Shown: piece after piece, positions 17,398 through 17,917 of the stretch
Numbering within the stretch: position 1 is the first letter of the stretch
How the letters are laid out: the number at the start of each line of letters is the position of its first letter
Source: Gliomastix tumulicola
Lineage: Eukaryota > Ascomycota > Sordariomycetes > Hypocreales > Bionectriaceae
Direction of reading: 5' to 3'
Length of the DNA stretch: 17,917 nt
Assembly (NCBI GenBank): GCA_001599755.1
Contig: BCHX01000003.1
Coordinates: forward strand, 4,339,484-4,357,400
Program-made: the position numbers and the translations under genes
Notes under the pieces: model-generated
Told to the model about the DNA's origin: nothing
Seen by the model: the letters and a program-made list of their open reading frames with translations, nothing else
Database searches by the model: none

Positions 17398-17917
17398 ATG
17401 GATCCGACTGAATACCTAGCTGCCTCCCTGGGCATTTTCATTGGTCTCAGCTTTCTCATCATTTGTCCACAATTAATCTCATCAAGAGCCAGATCCTCCC
17501 TTCGAACTCAACTACGAAAGCACATACTGTACCCCCATATCNGTCTTCCACTAAATGTTTTCCCAGCGATAAGGCGGTTGGATGCCGCGGCTATTCTTCT
17601 TCTACTGGTTGGGAATATATGTGCCACTACTATCTCGGCAAAAGATCTTTCCGAATCAACCATGCGACTTGGCCATGTCGCCGTCATCCATCTAATCCTT
17701 CTCACGGTTGGGGCCCACATGCATCCAGTAATCAGCAGACTCGGAATTTCATACAGACGCTTGAATACNTGCCACGCNCTCACCGGAANNTTGGTTATTC
17801 TAGCAACNGCAACCCATACNATNNTAGGGCTTCAGCAAACANGGNGTGAACTAAGAATATCGGACTCTCGGACAATGGGAGGAGTAATAGTANGTTTTNC
17901 CNCNNCNCNNTNNTTNA
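17398..17917 (+). CDS. Ferric-reductase-like transmembrane protein (3' partial)
   Basis: The frame opens with MDPTEYLAASLGIFIGLSFL at 17398 and stays open to the window end (173 codons). There are four hydrophobic spans: LAASLGIFIGLSFLIICPQL, LDAAAILLLLVGNICATTI, LGHVAVIHLILLTVGAHMHP and LNTCHALTG.LVILATATHT. The order, and the pattern RLG..AVIHL...TVG.....ISRLGIS......CHALTG......ATHT, match the ferric reductase/NADPH oxidase transmembrane domain. There the His residues of such spans hold two haems that carry electrons across the plasma membrane to reduce iron or oxygen. The FAD- and NADPH-binding domains would lie beyond the window. Ambiguous bases rise sharply over the last 40 positions. 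Whether it reduces iron or another acceptor cannot be told. Confidence 0.75.
   Translation, partial: MDPTEYLAASLGIFIGLSFLIICPQLISSRARSSLRTQLRKHILYPHIXLPLNVFPAIRRLDAAAILLLLVGNICATTISAKDLSESTMRLGHVAVIHLILLTVGAHMHPVISRLGISYRRLNXCHXLTGXLVILAXATHXXXGLQQTXXELRISDSRTMGGVIVXFXXXXXX

Noticed and set aside
17880..17917. Low-complexity or telomeric sequence at the right end
   Set aside because: The N-dense last bases show no repeat unit; they look like poor or ambiguous consensus at a sequence edge, while the reductase frame continues up to it.

Overview
The window is nuclear DNA of a filamentous ascomycete, probably a eurotiomycete. The genes have short introns of about 45-70 bp with GTATGT-like donors and CTAAC-like branch points. 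The protein families are fungal: a DUF3435/FluG-type tyrosine recombinase with C2H2 fingers, DUF3723, a DUF7492 secreted protein and a ferric-reductase-like protein. The transposon relics are also fungal in type (Tad-type LINE, Ty1/copia). All functional calls rest on reading the sequence and on remembered family signatures; nothing was searched.

Layout, left to right. (1) 1-3017, plus: a large spliced gene, 5' end missing. It joins a tyrosine-recombinase-like DUF3435 core with all visible catalytic residues, three zinc-finger motifs and two C-terminal chromodomain-like modules. (2) 3018-4421: mostly empty, with one doubtful coiled-coil ORF. (3) 4422-5054, minus: a Ser/Thr-rich, probably GPI-anchored wall protein. 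It is divergent from (4) 5293-6287, plus: a pseudokinase, followed in the same reading frame, past a single TGA, by (5) 6384-7238: an A/B-type cyclin. (6) 7354-9606, minus: a three-exon DUF3723 gene. (7) 9677-13643: a nested transposon mosaic between imperfect terminal inverted repeats and a near-perfect target duplication. It holds a LINE 3' remnant, a long inverted array of GTAGYRCTAC palindromes and a gutted copia element inserted into the array. (8) 14275-15162, minus: a secreted DUF7492, LPMO-like protein. (9) 15223-16167, minus: an unrecognised disordered protein. (10) 16597-17155, minus: a small multipass membrane protein, divergent from (11) 17398-end, plus: the N-terminal half of a ferric-reductase-like protein cut by the window.

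A DUF3435 recombinase, DUF3723 and a ferric-reductase-like gene together recall the accessory gene set of Starship giant transposons. No element boundary is visible, so this remains a hypothesis. The main novelty candidates are the recombinase-zinc finger-chromodomain architecture and the collinear pseudokinase-cyclin pair.

The scattered N characters are not random. They are confined to certain blocks, fall mostly at third codon positions and are dense in one predicted intron. This is what two or more diverged but selected copies collapsed into one consensus would look like.
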